A DNA stretch of 64,000 nucleotides. Source: Sinorhizobium fredii USDA 257. GTDB lineage: Bacteria > Pseudomonadota > Alphaproteobacteria > Rhizobiales > Rhizobiaceae. Of this stretch, positions 26,032 through 36,120 are shown in pieces. Location: positions 6,412,460 to 6,476,459 of the forward strand of contig NC_018000.1 in the NCBI RefSeq assembly GCF_000265205.3, read 5' to 3'. Positions within the stretch are counted from its first letter, which is position 1; each line of letters opens with the position of its first letter. The notes beneath the pieces were generated by a model, which worked only from the letters and a program-made list of their open reading frames with translations, searched no databases and had not been told where the DNA came from. The position numbers were made by a program, and so were the translations under genes.

Positions 26032-27330
26032 ATGCTCAAAACAATTTCGCTCGCAGCCCTTGCTCTTGCATTTTCGACGACCGCGTCGTTCGCCGCGACC
26101 AACATCACCTGGTGGCACGGCATGGCCGGCCGCAACGGCGAGGTGATCAACGAAGTCGCCCAGAAATTCAACGCATCCCAGAGCGCTTGCGCGCTGACGC
26201 CCGTCAGCAAAGGCACCTATGAGGAAGCGCTCGCTTCCGGCATCGCCGCCTTCCGCTCCGGCGAACAGCCGAACATCCTGCAGGTCTTCGACGCCGGCGC
26301 CGCAACCATCATCAACGCCAAGGGCGCTGTCATTCCGGCCGAAGACCTGATCAACAAGGCGGGCTACAACTTCGATCGCAACGCCTTCATCGACGGCGTG
26401 CGCTACTTCTACGCCGACGCCGAAGGCAAGTTCGTCGGCATGCCGTTCAATTCCTCGGCGCCGATCATGTACATCAATGACGAGGCCCTGAAGAAGGCCG
26501 GCGTCGAGGCGCCGAAGACCTGGGAAGAGTTCGAGGCGATCGCGCCGAAGCTGAAAGGGGCCGGCTTCATCCCGCTCGTCCAGTCGCAGCTCACCTGGCA
26601 GTTCACCGAGAATTTCTTCTCGCGCAACAACGTCCAGTTCGCCACCAACAACAATGGCTACGACAGCGTCGTCGATACGAAGCTCAACGTCACCGACCCG
26701 AATCTCGAAATGATGTTCGAGAAGCTGAAGGCCTGGAAGGACCAGGGCCATTTCGCCTTCTACGGTGCCGGCTGGAACGACAACCAGAAGGTCTTCGAAG
26801 AAGGCAAGGCAGCGCTTTGGATCGGCTCCTCCGGTTCCTTCGGCGGCCTGCAGAAGACCGCGCAGATGCCGTTCTCCGCGACGTTCCTCCCCTATTGGGG
26901 CTCGATCAAGGGCGCCGGTACCAACTCCTTCATCGGCGGCGCCGCACTCTTTGCCATGTCCGGCAAGTCGGACGAGGAAAACAAGTGTGTGGCCCGCTTC
27001 TTCCAGTTCCTGACCTCGCCGGAAATCCAGTACTTCTACCACAAGTCCACCGGCTACGTCGCCATCACCAAGGCAGCCTACGAGCTCGCCGAGAAGGACG
27101 GCTACTACAAGGAAAAGCCGGTCGCCGAAGTCGGCATCAAGCAGCTCCTGCTGCCGGCCGGCGAATGGTCCAAGGGTTACCGTCTCGGCTTTTACCCGCA
27201 AATCCGCGAGATCATGGAGCGTGAATACGGTCGCATCTTCTCCGGCGAAACGACCGTGAAGGATGCCCTCGAAACGATCGAGAACGAAGGCAACGAACTG
27301 CTGGCCCGTTTCGCCAAGACGGCCGGCTGA
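26032..27330 (+). CDS. ugpB: Glycerol-3-phosphate ABC transporter substrate-binding protein
   Basis: A 432-residue periplasmic binding protein. The signal peptide MLKTISLAALALAFSTTASF ends at FAA. The mature start TNITWWHGMAGRNGEVINEV and later segments FRSGEQPNILQVFDAGAAT, MPFNSSAPIMYINDEALKKA and HKSTGYVAITKAAYELAEKD match UgpB closely. It would deliver sn-glycerol-3-phosphate or glycerophosphodiesters to UgpAE. It heads the ugpBAEC operon. A GC hairpin right after the stop may protect or limit the transcript. Confidence 0.9.
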   Translation: MLKTISLAALALAFSTTASFAATNITWWHGMAGRNGEVINEVAQKFNASQSACALTPVSKGTYEEALASGIAAFRSGEQPNILQVFDAGAATIINAKGAVIPAEDLINKAGYNFDRNAFIDGVRYFYADAEGKFVGMPFNSSAPIMYINDEALKKAGVEAPKTWEEFEAIAPKLKGAGFIPLVQSQLTWQFTENFFSRNNVQFATNNNGYDSVVDTKLNVTDPNLEMMFEKLKAWKDQGHFAFYGAGWNDNQKVFEEGKAALWIGSSGSFGGLQKTAQMPFSATFLPYWGSIKGAGTNSFIGGAALFAMSGKSDEENKCVARFFQFLTSPEIQYFYHKSTGYVAITKAAYELAEKDGYYKEKPVAEVGIKQLLLPAGEWSKGYRLGFYPQIREIMEREYGRIFSGETTVKDALETIENEGNELLARFAKTAG

Positions 27331-27354
27331 TCTCGATGGTGATTGGAACAGATC

Positions 27355-27377
27355 TCCTCCCCGCGACGCGGGGAGGA
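27355..27377. repeat. GC-rich hairpin between ugpB and ugpA
   Basis: TCCTCCCCGCG (27355-27365) and CGCGGGGAGGA (27367-27377) form a perfect 11-bp inverted repeat around a single A. Its core is like the rhizobial mosaic repeats. In this place it could attenuate ugpAEC relative to ugpB or stabilise ugpB mRNA, as REP sequences do in other binding-protein operons. Confidence 0.75.
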
Positions 27378-27449
27378 ACAGGAACGAAGGCTGGAGGACG
27401 TCGTCTCGGCGCTTTCCGGCTCTTTGGCGGCAAGTCGGACAGGGGCGAA

Positions 27450-28337
27450 ATGGCTGCCAAGCGCGTGCAGTTCTCGTCGCCTTTCCTGCCCTATCTCTTT
27501 CTCGCGCCGCAGCTGGCGATCATCTTCGTCTTCTTCTACTGGCCGTCGATCCAGGCGATCCAGTCGTCCTTCTACTTGGAGGATCCGTTCGGCTTCGGCG
27601 CGACCTTCGTCGGCATGAGCAATTACACCGACGTCCTGAAGTCCTCGGAATATCTCGGCATCGCGCGTTTCACCGCGATCTTCACCGCCCTAGTCACCTT
27701 CTTCGCACTGTCGATCGGCCTTTTGCTTGCCGTCAAGGCGGACGGCGTCATTCGCGGCAATTCGGCCTATAAGACGCTGCTCATCTGGGTCTATGCGATC
27801 GCCCCGCCCGTTGCCGGCCTGATCGGCATGATGTTCTTCGACCAGCACATCGGCCCGATCGTCGAACTCGCCCGGTGGTTCGGCTGGGACATCAAGGTCG
27901 GGCTCGATTATTTCGATACAGCCTTCGCCATGATCGTCGTCTCGGTCTGGAAGCAGATCCCCTACAACTTCATCTTCTTCCTCTCAGGACTTCAGGGCAT
28001 CCCGGTGTCGGTCCGCGAGGCGGCGGCGATCGACTGCCGCTCGGGTCTGCGCCGCTTCTGGACGGTCATCCTGCCGCTGCTGGCCCCGACTGCCTTCTTC
28101 CTGCTGATCATCAACGTCACCTACGCGCTTTTCGACACCTTCGGCATCATCGATGTGATGGTGAAGGACAAGGCCGCCAACAATCCGATCACGCTTGTCT
28201 ACAAGGTCTACATGGACGGCTTCCGCGGCAACGATCTCGGCGGCTCCTCGGCGCAGTCGGTCATCCTGATGATCATCGTGTTCGTGCTCACCGTCTTCCA
28301 GTTCCGCCTCATCGAGCGGCGCGTGCACTATAATTGA
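27450..28337 (+). CDS. ugpA: Glycerol-3-phosphate ABC transporter permease UgpA
   Basis: A 295-residue inner-membrane permease with six predicted helices. The EAA loop that contacts the ATPase is VREAAAIDCRSGLRRFWTVI. The start chosen is the ATG at 27450 (MAAKRVQFSSPFLPYLF) with AGGGGCG upstream. The open frame extends to 27336 through the hairpin, which I regard as non-coding. The length equals E. coli UgpA. It pairs with UgpE. Confidence 0.9.
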   Translation: MAAKRVQFSSPFLPYLFLAPQLAIIFVFFYWPSIQAIQSSFYLEDPFGFGATFVGMSNYTDVLKSSEYLGIARFTAIFTALVTFFALSIGLLLAVKADGVIRGNSAYKTLLIWVYAIAPPVAGLIGMMFFDQHIGPIVELARWFGWDIKVGLDYFDTAFAMIVVSVWKQIPYNFIFFLSGLQGIPVSVREAAAIDCRSGLRRFWTVILPLLAPTAFFLLIINVTYALFDTFGIIDVMVKDKAANNPITLVYKVYMDGFRGNDLGGSSAQSVILMIIVFVLTVFQFRLIERRVHYN

Positions 28338-28347
28338 GGTGACGCCG

Positions 28348-29190
28348 ATGCATCGCACCCGGTTCTTCGACCACGTCATCCTGCTTTTCGGCGTCTTCAT
28401 CATGTTGGCGCCGGTCGTGGTCGCCTTCATGACCTCGACGCACGAGGCGGCCGACATCCACCGCAACGGCCTCAGCCTGACCTGGGGCGGCCATTTTGCC
28501 GAGACCTATGAGACCGTACTGACCCGCGAGGGTGGGTTCACCGGCAAGGTCACCGGGTTCAACATGATGATGAATTCGATGGTTCTCGGCCTCGGTTTCG
28601 CTGTCGGCAAGATCGTCCTTTCCATGCTGGCGGCCTACGCGATCGTCTATTTCCGCTTTCCGCTGGCGGCCTTCTTCTTCTGGATCATCTTCACGACCCT
28701 GCTCCTGCCGCTCGAAGTGCGCATCCTGCCCTCCTATGAGGTGATGAACACGCTGCGGCTGACGAATACCTATACCGGACTCATCGTGCCGCTGCTCGCC
28801 TCCGCGACCGGTACCTTCTATTTCCGCCAGTTCTTCAAGTCGGTGCCGGACGAATTGCTCGAGGCGGCGCGCATCGACGGCGCCGGACCCTTCAAGTTCT
28901 TCATCGACGTGCTGGTGCCGCTGTCGCGCACCATGATGGCGGCGATCTTCATCATCATGTTCGTCTATGGCTGGAACCAGTATCTCTGGCCGACGCTGAT
29001 GACGACCGACGAAGGCTTCTTCACGCTGGTGCGCGGCATCAAGCAGATCCTGCTCGTCTGGGTCGGCTCTAACATTCCCGACTACAACGAAGCCCTTGCC
29101 TTGGCGATCCTCGCCATGCTGCCGCCGGTGATGATCGTCGTCATCTTCCAGCGCTGGTTCATCAAGGGGCTCACCGAAAGCGACAAATAA
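28348..29190 (+). CDS. ugpE: Glycerol-3-phosphate ABC transporter permease UgpE
   Basis: A 280-residue permease with six predicted helices. The EAA loop is LLEAARIDGAGPFKFFIDVL. FVYGWNQYLWPTLMTTDEGF is a family-typical segment. The ATG at 28348 follows GAGGTG, 10 bp after ugpA; a GTG at 28339 is possible. It forms the translocation channel with UgpA. Confidence 0.9.
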   Translation: MHRTRFFDHVILLFGVFIMLAPVVVAFMTSTHEAADIHRNGLSLTWGGHFAETYETVLTREGGFTGKVTGFNMMMNSMVLGLGFAVGKIVLSMLAAYAIVYFRFPLAAFFFWIIFTTLLLPLEVRILPSYEVMNTLRLTNTYTGLIVPLLASATGTFYFRQFFKSVPDELLEAARIDGAGPFKFFIDVLVPLSRTMMAAIFIIMFVYGWNQYLWPTLMTTDEGFFTLVRGIKQILLVWVGSNIPDYNEALALAILAMLPPVMIVVIFQRWFIKGLTESDK

Positions 29191-29286
29191 AGCATTCCAG
29201 GCGAAGTGTGCAGCGGTTCGCCGTCCGGAAATACTCAGAGCAAAAAAGCATTCCAGGCGAAGTGTGCAGCGGTTCGCCGTCTGGGA
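29191..29286. repeat. Tandem pair of ~40-bp intergenic repeats between ugpE and ugpC
   Basis: The unit AGCATTCCAGGCGAAGTGTG then CAGCGGTTCGCCGTC occurs at 29191-29230 and 29247-29286 in direct orientation, 56 bp apart, with few differences. The second copy ends GTCTGGGAAT instead of GTCCGGAAAT. The unit is related to the widespread alphaproteobacterial element seen at 56584-56696. It splits an otherwise tight operon. Confidence 0.8.
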
Positions 29287-29379
29287 ATGTGCAGAACGAA
29301 GATTGCGAACGGAACGAAGAGAGGGCGGCGCGGTTTAGAGGCCGCGCCTGACTCCCAATCCCGCAAACGGAGGCAGCCA

Positions 29380-30489
29380 ATGGCCGCGATCGATATCGTC
29401 GAGGTTTCGAAATTCTACTCGGGCAATGTCGAGGCCGTGAAATCGGTCTCGATCGATATCGAGGACGGCGAATTCATCGTGCTCGTCGGACCATCCGGCT
29501 GCGGCAAGTCGACCTTGCTGCGCATGGTCGCCGGGCTGGAGACGATATCGAAAGGCAACGTGACGATCGGAACGCGGCTGATCAACGATGTCGATCCGGC
29601 CGAGCGCGACATCGCGATGGTGTTCCAGAATTATGCGCTCTACCCGCATATGACCGTCTACGACAACCTCGCCTACAGCCTGAAGAACCGCAAGACGGCG
29701 AAGGCCGAAATCGAAGCGCGCGTCGCCGAGGCGGCGCGCATGCTTGAAATCGAGCCCTATCTGGACCGCAAGCCGAGGGCGCTTTCGGGCGGCCAGCGGC
29801 AGCGCGTCGCCATGGGCCGGGCGATCGTCCGCAAGCCGGCCGCCTTCCTCTTCGACGAGCCGCTCTCGAACCTCGATGCGAAACTGCGTGTCTCGATGCG
29901 CGGCGAGATCAAGCGGCTGCAGAGGCGGCTCGGCACCACGTCGCTCTATGTCACCCACGACCAGCTCGAGGCGATGACGCTTGCCGATCGGCTGGTGGTG
30001 CTAAATGGCGGCAAAATCGAGCAGATCGGCCGACCGCTCGAGGTCTATCACGCGCCCGCCTCGACCTTCGTCGCCAGCTTCATCGGCTCGCCGGCGATGA
30101 ACCTCGTCAACGGCACGCTCGAGGGTGGCCGGCTGCATATCGGCACGCATGTGATCGAGCTCGGCTATCCGGCGCCGTCCGAAGGCCCAGTGACGGTTGG
30201 GGTCCGGGCGGAAGATCTGCGTCCGGCAGCCTTCGGCGAACAGGCACTGGCCTTCCGGGTCGACTATGTCGAGGAACTCGGGGCGCAGCGCCTGGTGCAC
30301 GGCACGGTCGAGGACCAGGCGCTGACAGCCGCGTTGCCGCCGGAAACGCCGCTCGCCGATCAGCTTGCCATCGCCATACCGACGGAGCGGCTGCATTTCT
30401 TCTCCGCGGAGAATGGCACTCGGCTCCATCGCCCCACAGCTGCCGCGCCGGCCCGCCAGCAAACCGTGAATCTGGAGCCTGTATCGTGA
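29380..30489 (+). CDS. ugpC: Glycerol-3-phosphate ABC transporter ATP-binding protein
   Basis: A 369-residue MalK/UgpC-type ATPase. Walker A is GPSGCGKST near residue 38, the signature LSGGQRQR near 134, and Walker [16 protein letters not shown] near 155. A C-terminal TOBE/OB regulatory region follows ([12 protein letters not shown]). The ATG at 29380 follows CGGAGG; the frame is open further upstream through the tandem repeat, which is probably non-coding. Its stop overlaps the start of the EEP gene by 4 bp. Confidence 0.93.
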   Translation: MAAIDIVEVSKFYSGNVEAVKSVSIDIEDGEFIVLVGPSGCGKSTLLRMVAGLETISKGNVTIGTRLINDVDPAERDIAMVFQNYALYPHMTVYDNLAYSLKNRKTAKAEIEARVAEAARMLEIEPYLDRKPRALSGGQRQRVAMGRAIVRKPAAFLFDEPLSNLDAKLRVSMRGEIKRLQRRLGTTSLYVTHDQLEAMTLADRLVVLNGGKIEQIGRPLEVYHAPASTFVASFIGSPAMNLVNGTLEGGRLHIGTHVIELGYPAPSEGPVTVGVRAEDLRPAAFGEQALAFRVDYVEELGAQRLVHGTVEDQALTAALPPETPLADQLAIAIPTERLHFFSAENGTRLHRPTAAAPARQQTVNLEPVS

Positions 30490-31478
30490 TTGAAGGGACC
30501 GTATCGACGCTCGCTATACCCTCGCAGGAGGATCGCGACGGCTTTGCCCGGATGGAACGCAGCATCGCCGGCCATGACGCCGTCATGGCGGGGCTCGAGG
30601 CGATGAACACGATCGAGATCGGTGGCGGCGCCTACACCAGCGGACCGCTTGCCTTTCCCTTCACCGTTGCGGCCTGGAACCTCGAGCGCTGCCTCTTTCC
30701 CGCAGAAAGCGCCGAGCATCTCCGCACGACCGGGGCGGCGCTGGTGCTGCTTTCCGAAATGGACAACGGCATGGCCCGTACCGGTCAGCGTCACACGACG
30801 ACCGAGGTCGCGGCGGCGCTCTCGATGCAATACGCCTATGGCGTCGAGTACATTGAAGTGGGCCTCGGATCGGATACTGAACGCGAATTCTGCAAGGACG
30901 ACTTCAACGAGAAGGGCTTCCACGGAAACGCGCTGATGGCGTCCGTTCAAATTCAGCGCCCCTTCCTGCTGAGGCTCTGGGGCGAGCGCCTTTGGTTCAT
31001 GGATGGCAGCGATCAGCCGCGCCTCGGCGAGCGCATCGCTCTCGGCGCGATGATCGACACGGAGGCGGGCCCTTTTGTCGCCGTTTCGACCCATCTCGAA
31101 AGTCAGACGACCGCCGCCCATCGCGAGCGGCAGGTCAAGGAACTGATTGATAGGCTCGACGCTGCCTTTCCGGGCCTTCCCATCCTTATCGGCGGCGATC
31201 TCAATACGGGCAACCATGCGGGCGGCGATTTCGAGGCCGAAGGGCTTTTTACGGTCAGCGCCGCGCGCGGTTTCACCCGACATGGCGGCCCGAACGACCA
31301 GATGACGACACGCCCGAGCCTCATCACCCGTTGGCCGAAGCGGGCGATGAAGCTCGACTGGTTCCTGACGCGAGGCCTGACGATCGGCGAAAGCCGCATC
31401 ATTCCTTCGCTCGATGCGTCAGGCCGCCCGCTCTCCGACCACGATCTCATCACCAGTGTCGTCCAGGGTTTTGAATAG
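30486..31478 (+). CDS. EEP-family (endonuclease/exonuclease/phosphatase) hydrolase in the ugp operon
   Basis: A 330-residue Mg-dependent phosphoesterase of the DNase I-like fold. Conserved residues are visible: Asn65 in AAWNLERC, the metal Glu91 in LSEMDNG, His in VSTHLES, Asp/Asn in IGGDLNTGN, and Asp-His near the end in LSDHDLIT. There is no signal peptide. The GTG start at 30486 overlaps the ugpC stop (GTGA), so it is translationally coupled. Glycerophosphodiester-transport operons often carry UgpQ (GDPD family) here. I infer that this protein acts on imported phosphodiesters or organic phosphates, but nucleic-acid or lipid substrates are equally possible. Confidence 0.8.
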   Translation: MIEGTVSTLAIPSQEDRDGFARMERSIAGHDAVMAGLEAMNTIEIGGGAYTSGPLAFPFTVAAWNLERCLFPAESAEHLRTTGAALVLLSEMDNGMARTGQRHTTTEVAAALSMQYAYGVEYIEVGLGSDTEREFCKDDFNEKGFHGNALMASVQIQRPFLLRLWGERLWFMDGSDQPRLGERIALGAMIDTEAGPFVAVSTHLESQTTAAHRERQVKELIDRLDAAFPGLPILIGGDLNTGNHAGGDFEAEGLFTVSAARGFTRHGGPNDQMTTRPSLITRWPKRAMKLDWFLTRGLTIGESRIIPSLDASGRPLSDHDLITSVVQGFE

Positions 31479-31657
31479 GCTTCGGTCTCCTTGCCTAAGC
31501 GCGTCACGCATTCTACATGTTGCGGGCGCCGTGGCGGACTCGCTCGTCGCTTCGGAGCCGATCAAGGCCGCCGCAGCGCTTTGAATCGCTGTATAATTCG
31601 CCGCGAAGCGATGTTCACACGGGTTTATGCGGCAAAGGTTCAACCAGGAACGGTAGA

Positions 31658-32605
31658 ATGGCAAGAATCGTCAATGTCGGGGTCCAGATGGACCATGTGT
31701 CGGGCATCACCATTGCAGGCGATTCGACCTTTGCCATGAGTCTCGAGGCGCAGGCGCGCGGCTACCGCCTGTTCCATTATACCCCCGACAGACTTTCGCT
31801 GCGCGACGGCAAAGTCTTTGCGACCGCACAGCAGATGACGCTGCGCGACGTCAAGGGCGACCACTTCACCCTCGGCGAGCCGGAACGGATCGATCTTTCC
31901 ACCATGGACGTTATCCTGCTCCGCCAGGATCCGCCCTTCGACATGGCCTATATCACCTCGACGCATCTGCTCGAGCGGCTGCATCCGAAGACGCTCGTCG
32001 TCAACGACCCGGCCTGGGTCAGGAATTCGCCGGAGAAAATCTTCGTCACCGAATTTCCCGACCTGATGCCGCGGACGCTGATCACCCGCGATGCGAGCGA
32101 GATCGCCCGCTTCCGCGAGGAGATGGGCGACATCATCCTGAAACCGCTCTACGGCAATGGCGGCGCCGGCGTCTTCCATTCGGCGCGCGACGACCGCAAT
32201 CTCTCTTCGCTGCTCGAAATGTTCGGCCAGATGTTCCGCGAGCCCTTCATCGCTCAGGAATATCTGCCGGCGGTGAGAAAAGGCGACAAGCGTATCCTGC
32301 TCGTCGACGGCGAGCCGGTCGGTGCGATCAACCGGGTTCCCGCAGAGCACGACGCGCGATCAAACATGCATGTCGGCGGACGGGCCGAGGCGACCGAGCT
32401 CACCGCCCGCGAACGGGAAATCTGCGCCCGCATCGGGCCGGCGCTCAAAGCCCGCGGCTTCCTCTTCGTCGGCATCGACGTGATCGGCGATTATATGACC
32501 GAGATCAACGTGACCTCGCCGACCGGGATTCGCGAGGTCAGGAAGTTTGGCGGCGCCGACGTTGCGAGCCTGCTCTGGGACGCGATCGAGAAAAAGCGCG
32601 GCTGA
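31658..32605 (+). CDS. gshB: Glutathione synthetase
   Basis: A 315-residue prokaryotic ATP-grasp glutathione synthase, which adds glycine to gamma-glutamylcysteine. Motifs are [20 protein letters not shown] at the N-terminus, [16 protein letters not shown] (ATP-binding) and [20 protein letters not shown] near the C-terminus. The ATG at 31658 has AGGAA upstream; the longer frame from 31517 is not supported. It follows the ugp-EEP block after a 179-bp gap with nothing notable. Confidence 0.96.
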   Translation: MARIVNVGVQMDHVSGITIAGDSTFAMSLEAQARGYRLFHYTPDRLSLRDGKVFATAQQMTLRDVKGDHFTLGEPERIDLSTMDVILLRQDPPFDMAYITSTHLLERLHPKTLVVNDPAWVRNSPEKIFVTEFPDLMPRTLITRDASEIARFREEMGDIILKPLYGNGGAGVFHSARDDRNLSSLLEMFGQMFREPFIAQEYLPAVRKGDKRILLVDGEPVGAINRVPAEHDARSNMHVGGRAEATELTAREREICARIGPALKARGFLFVGIDVIGDYMTEINVTSPTGIREVRKFGGADVASLLWDAIEKKRG

Positions 32606-32734
32606 TCAAGCCGGTTCAACACCGGCCAGCGGCATTTGTTCTATTATTGTTCTTGTTTTTAAGCGTGTACCGTGCAAGATTTGACGTGCTACCGGCGGCG
32701 GTTGTGCGGTGCGCGCTGGAGCAATGGGGGCATC

Positions 32735-34267
32735 ATGGTCGCGCGCGTCAGTACGGTTGCGTTTCAAGGTATCGAGGGCGTTCCGGTCGACGTCCAGGTG
32801 ATGGTGGCGCCTGGAAAAGTCGGCATGCAGATCGTCGGTCTTCCGGACAAGGCGGTTGCCGAAAGCCGCGAGCGCGTCCAGGCGGCGCTCCACGCCTCAG
32901 GCTTGGCGCTGCCGGCGAAACGGGTGACCGTCAATCTCGCACCCGCGGATCTGCCGAAGGAAGGCAGCCACTTCGATCTTGCCATCGCACTTGGCCTGAT
33001 GGCGTCGCTGGGCGCAATCCCCGCGGACGCCCTTTCCGGCTATGTCGTCATCGGCGAGCTCAATCTCGACGGCACGATTGCGCCGGTCGCCGGCGCTCTG
33101 CCGGCGGCAATCGGCGCCAATGCGCTCGGCAAGGGGCTGATCTGCCCGGCCGAAAGCGGAGCGGAAGCCGCCTGGGCCGGGTCGGACATCAACATCCTCG
33201 CGCCGCGCAGCCTGATCGCCATCGCCAATCATTTCCGCGGCACGCAAGTGCTCTCGCGACCCGAACCGGCGATCCGGGCCGCGGCCGCCAACCTTCCGGA
33301 TCTCGCCGACATCAAAGGCCAGGAGAGCGCCAAGCGGGCGCTCGAAGTGGCGGCCGCCGGCAACCACAATCTCTTGATGGTGGGCCCGCCAGGGTCCGGC
33401 AAGTCGATGCTCGCGGCGCGGCTGCCTTCCATCCTGCCGCCGCTCTCTCCGTCCGAATTGCTCGAGGTCTCGATGATCCATTCGATCGCCGGGCAATTGC
33501 CGGGCGGCAAGCTTTCCGACCGCCGGCCGTTCCGCGCGCCCCACCATTCCGCCACCATGGCGGCGCTGATCGGCGGCGGCCTCAGGGCAAAGCCGGGCGA
33601 GGCGTCGCTTGCCCATCACGGCGTGCTGTTTCTCGACGAGTTTCCGGAGTTTCCGCCGCAGGTGCTCGATGCGCTGCGCCAACCGCTCGAAACTGCAGAG
33701 TGTGTCATCGCCCGTGCCAACCACCGCGTCAGCTATCCGGCGGCGATCCAGCTCGTCGCCGCCATGAACCCGTGCCGCTGCGGCATGGCCGGCGAGCCGG
33801 GCCGCAGCTGCGCCCGTGGTCCACGCTGCATGGCCGATTACCAGGCGCGGATTTCGGGCCCCTTGATGGACCGGTTGGATATCCGCATCGACGTGCCGGC
33901 CGTCAGCGCCGCCGATCTGATCCGGCCCGGCGCGGCCGAGCCGAGCGCCGCAGTCGCCAGTCGCGTCGCCTGCGCTCGGGCTCTTCAGGTGGACCGCTTC
34001 GCCGCCCTCGGCCACCCAGGGCTGACCAGCAATGCCCGCTGCGCGACCGCGATGATCGAGAAGATTGCCGAGCCGGACGCCGCGGGGCTACAGTTGTTGA
34101 GGGACGCCGCGGAAAAGATGAAGTTCTCCGCACGCGGCTACCACCGCGTCTTGAAGGTGGCCCGCACGCTTGCCGATCTCGACGAGGCGCCGACGGTCGG
34201 CCGCATCCATCTTGCCGAAGCGATCTCCTACCGCGTCGCCGGCGAGCGGCTGCCGGCGGCGGCATAG
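32735..34267 (+). CDS. comM: YifB/ComM family Mg-chelatase-like AAA+ ATPase
   Basis: A 510-residue protein. The N-terminal ChlI-like domain has IVGLPDKAVAESRERV and PADLPKEGSHFDLAIALG. Walker A GPPGSGKS is at 217-224, followed by the Mg-chelatase segment HHGVLFLDEFPEF (Walker B) and MNPCRCGMAGEPGRSC. The C-terminal Mg_chelatase_C region includes KMKFSARGYHRVLKVARTLA. ComM acts as a helicase promoting branch migration in natural transformation in other bacteria; its rhizobial role is unknown. The ATG at 32735 has GGGGG upstream. Confidence 0.93.
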   Translation: MVARVSTVAFQGIEGVPVDVQVMVAPGKVGMQIVGLPDKAVAESRERVQAALHASGLALPAKRVTVNLAPADLPKEGSHFDLAIALGLMASLGAIPADALSGYVVIGELNLDGTIAPVAGALPAAIGANALGKGLICPAESGAEAAWAGSDINILAPRSLIAIANHFRGTQVLSRPEPAIRAAAANLPDLADIKGQESAKRALEVAAAGNHNLLMVGPPGSGKSMLAARLPSILPPLSPSELLEVSMIHSIAGQLPGGKLSDRRPFRAPHHSATMAALIGGGLRAKPGEASLAHHGVLFLDEFPEFPPQVLDALRQPLETAECVIARANHRVSYPAAIQLVAAMNPCRCGMAGEPGRSCARGPRCMADYQARISGPLMDRLDIRIDVPAVSAADLIRPGAAEPSAAVASRVACARALQVDRFAALGHPGLTSNARCATAMIEKIAEPDAAGLQLLRDAAEKMKFSARGYHRVLKVARTLADLDEAPTVGRIHLAEAISYRVAGERLPAAA

Positions 34268-34290
34268 CGATGCAGGCGGCCGCCGCGCCT

Positions 34291-35259
34291 CTACGCGCCA
34301 AGCCCCTCGAACAGCACCGTCGAAAGATAGCGCTCGGCAAAGGACGGTATGATCACGACAATGGTCTTGCCGGCGTTTTCCTCGCGCTGGCCGACTTCGA
34401 TCGCCGCCTGGAGCGCCGCACCGGAGGAAATGCCGACCGGCACGCCTTCGAGCCTGGCAACGAGGCGCGCCGCCTCGACCGCTTCGCTCGCGTTGACGGT
34501 AATCACCTCGTCATAGACGCTCGTGTCGAGGATCGCCGGCGCGAAACCGGCACCGATGCCCTGTATCTTGTGCGGACCGGGCGCCCCACCTGAGAGAATC
34601 GGAGACTCCTCGGGCTCGACGGCGATTACCTTGACCGAAGGCTTGCGGGCCTTCAGCACCTGGCCAGCGCCGGTGATCGTGCCGCCCGTACCGATGCCGG
34701 AGACGAGGATGTCGACTTTACCTTCGGTGTCGTTCCAGATCTCTTCGGCCGTCGTCCTGCGGTGGATCTCCGGATTGGCAGGATTTTCGAACTGCTGCGG
34801 AGTGATCGCGTCGGGCAGCGTCTCGACCAGTTCCTGCGCCTTGGCGATGGCGCCCTTCATGCCCTTCGCCCCTTCCGTCAGCACCAGTTCGGCGCCAAGC
34901 AGCGCCAGCATCTTGCGCCGCTCGACCGACATCGTCTCGGGCATTGTGAGGATCAGCTTGTAGCCCTTGGCGGCGGCGACGAAGGCAAGCGCAATGCCGG
35001 TATTGCCCGACGTCGGCTCGATCAGCGTGGTGCGGCCGGGCGCGATCTTCCCCTGCGCTTCGAGCGCTTCGACCATGGCGACGCCGATGCGGTCCTTGAC
35101 CGAGGCGATCGGATTGAAGAATTCCAGCTTGGCGAGCAGGTTCGCCTTGACGCCCTTTTCCCCGGCGAGCTTGTCGAGCCGCACGATCGGAGTGTCGCCG
35201 ATCGTTTCGGTGATCGATGAAAAGACGCGGCCGCGGCCGGGCTTGCGCGCTTCAGGCAT
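34291..35259 (-). CDS. cysK: Cysteine synthase A (O-acetylserine sulfhydrylase)
   Basis: A 322-residue PLP enzyme making cysteine from O-acetylserine and sulfide. The PLP lysine lies in [14 protein letters not shown], the substrate loop is [13 protein letters not shown], and the phosphate-binding loop is [12 protein letters not shown]. It is convergent with comM, separated by 23 bp. Length and motifs fit CysK rather than CysM. Confidence 0.95.
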   Translation of the reverse strand: MPEARKPGRGRVFSSITETIGDTPIVRLDKLAGEKGVKANLLAKLEFFNPIASVKDRIGVAMVEALEAQGKIAPGRTTLIEPTSGNTGIALAFVAAAKGYKLILTMPETMSVERRKMLALLGAELVLTEGAKGMKGAIAKAQELVETLPDAITPQQFENPANPEIHRRTTAEEIWNDTEGKVDILVSGIGTGGTITGAGQVLKARKPSVKVIAVEPEESPILSGGAPGPHKIQGIGAGFAPAILDTSVYDEVITVNASEAVEAARLVARLEGVPVGISSGAALQAAIEVGQREENAGKTIVVIIPSFAERYLSTVLFEGLGA

Positions 35260-35481
35260 GGATTTCTCCCTTCATTAAGTGCTGTGGCGAGAATAGGGAC
35301 AAAGGGACGGCCGTGCCAGAGCGTGACAGCCGCGGAACGACGCGACGGAGAGAAAAAGCAGCTGCAAAACCGCCGGTTGGGAAATCATTATTTCGCAAGA
35401 AAATTGACCGGGTGACAAGAACGCCGTTGTCGGCACCAAGGAGAAAGGACACCTTCCGGAAAATTGCGGAAGGGGCGCATC

Positions 35482-36114
35482 ATGCCGGCCATTCAGAACC
35501 TCATAGGCTTTGCCCTAATCGCGCTCGGCATGGTGCTGACGCCGGGGCCGAACATGATCTACCTGATCTCGCGTTCGATCTGCCAGGGCCCGGCCGCCGG
35601 CCTCGTCTCGCTCGGCGGCGTGGCGCTCGGCTTCGTCTTCTATATGGTCTTTGCCGCGCTCGGCATCACTGCGTTGCTGCTGGCGGTCCCGTTCGCCCAC
35701 AACGCGCTGTGCTTCGCGGGTGCCCTCTATCTCCTTTACCTTGCCTGGCAGGCCGTGAAGCCCGGGGGCCGCTCGCTGTTCCAGGTCCGAGACCTGCCGA
35801 AGGATGGACCGCGCAAGCTCTTCGTGATGGGGCTTGTCACCAGCCTGCTCAATCCGAAAGTGGCGGCGCTCTACCTTTCGCTGCTGCCGCAGTTCATCCG
35901 ACCGGAGACCGGAAGCGTGCTCCTGCAGTCGCTCGTCTTCGGCAGCCTGCAGATCATGATTAGCGTCACCGTCAATGCGCTGATCGCGGTGACCGCCGGA
36001 TCGATCGCCGCCTTCCTGGCTGGGCGTCCGCTTTTCATGCTGGTGCAGCGCTGGATGATGAGCACGGTGCTTGCAAGCCTCGCCGTCAGCCTGGCTGTCG
36101 AGGCTCGCAAGTAA
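35482..36114 (+). CDS. LysE/RhtB family amino-acid exporter
   Basis: A 210-residue membrane protein of the LysE superfamily. The N-terminal signature is ALIALGMVLTPGPNMIYLIS, with further helices such as GFVFYMVFAALGITALLL and FVMGLVTSLLNPKVAALYLS. About six membrane segments are apparent. GGAAGGGG precedes the ATG at 35482. Family members export amino acids such as threonine or homoserine lactone; the substrate is unknown. Confidence 0.9.
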   Translation: MPAIQNLIGFALIALGMVLTPGPNMIYLISRSICQGPAAGLVSLGGVALGFVFYMVFAALGITALLLAVPFAHNALCFAGALYLLYLAWQAVKPGGRSLFQVRDLPKDGPRKLFVMGLVTSLLNPKVAALYLSLLPQFIRPETGSVLLQSLVFGSLQIMISVTVNALIAVTAGSIAAFLAGRPLFMLVQRWMMSTVLASLAVSLAVEARK

Positions 36115-36120
36115 CAGGCG

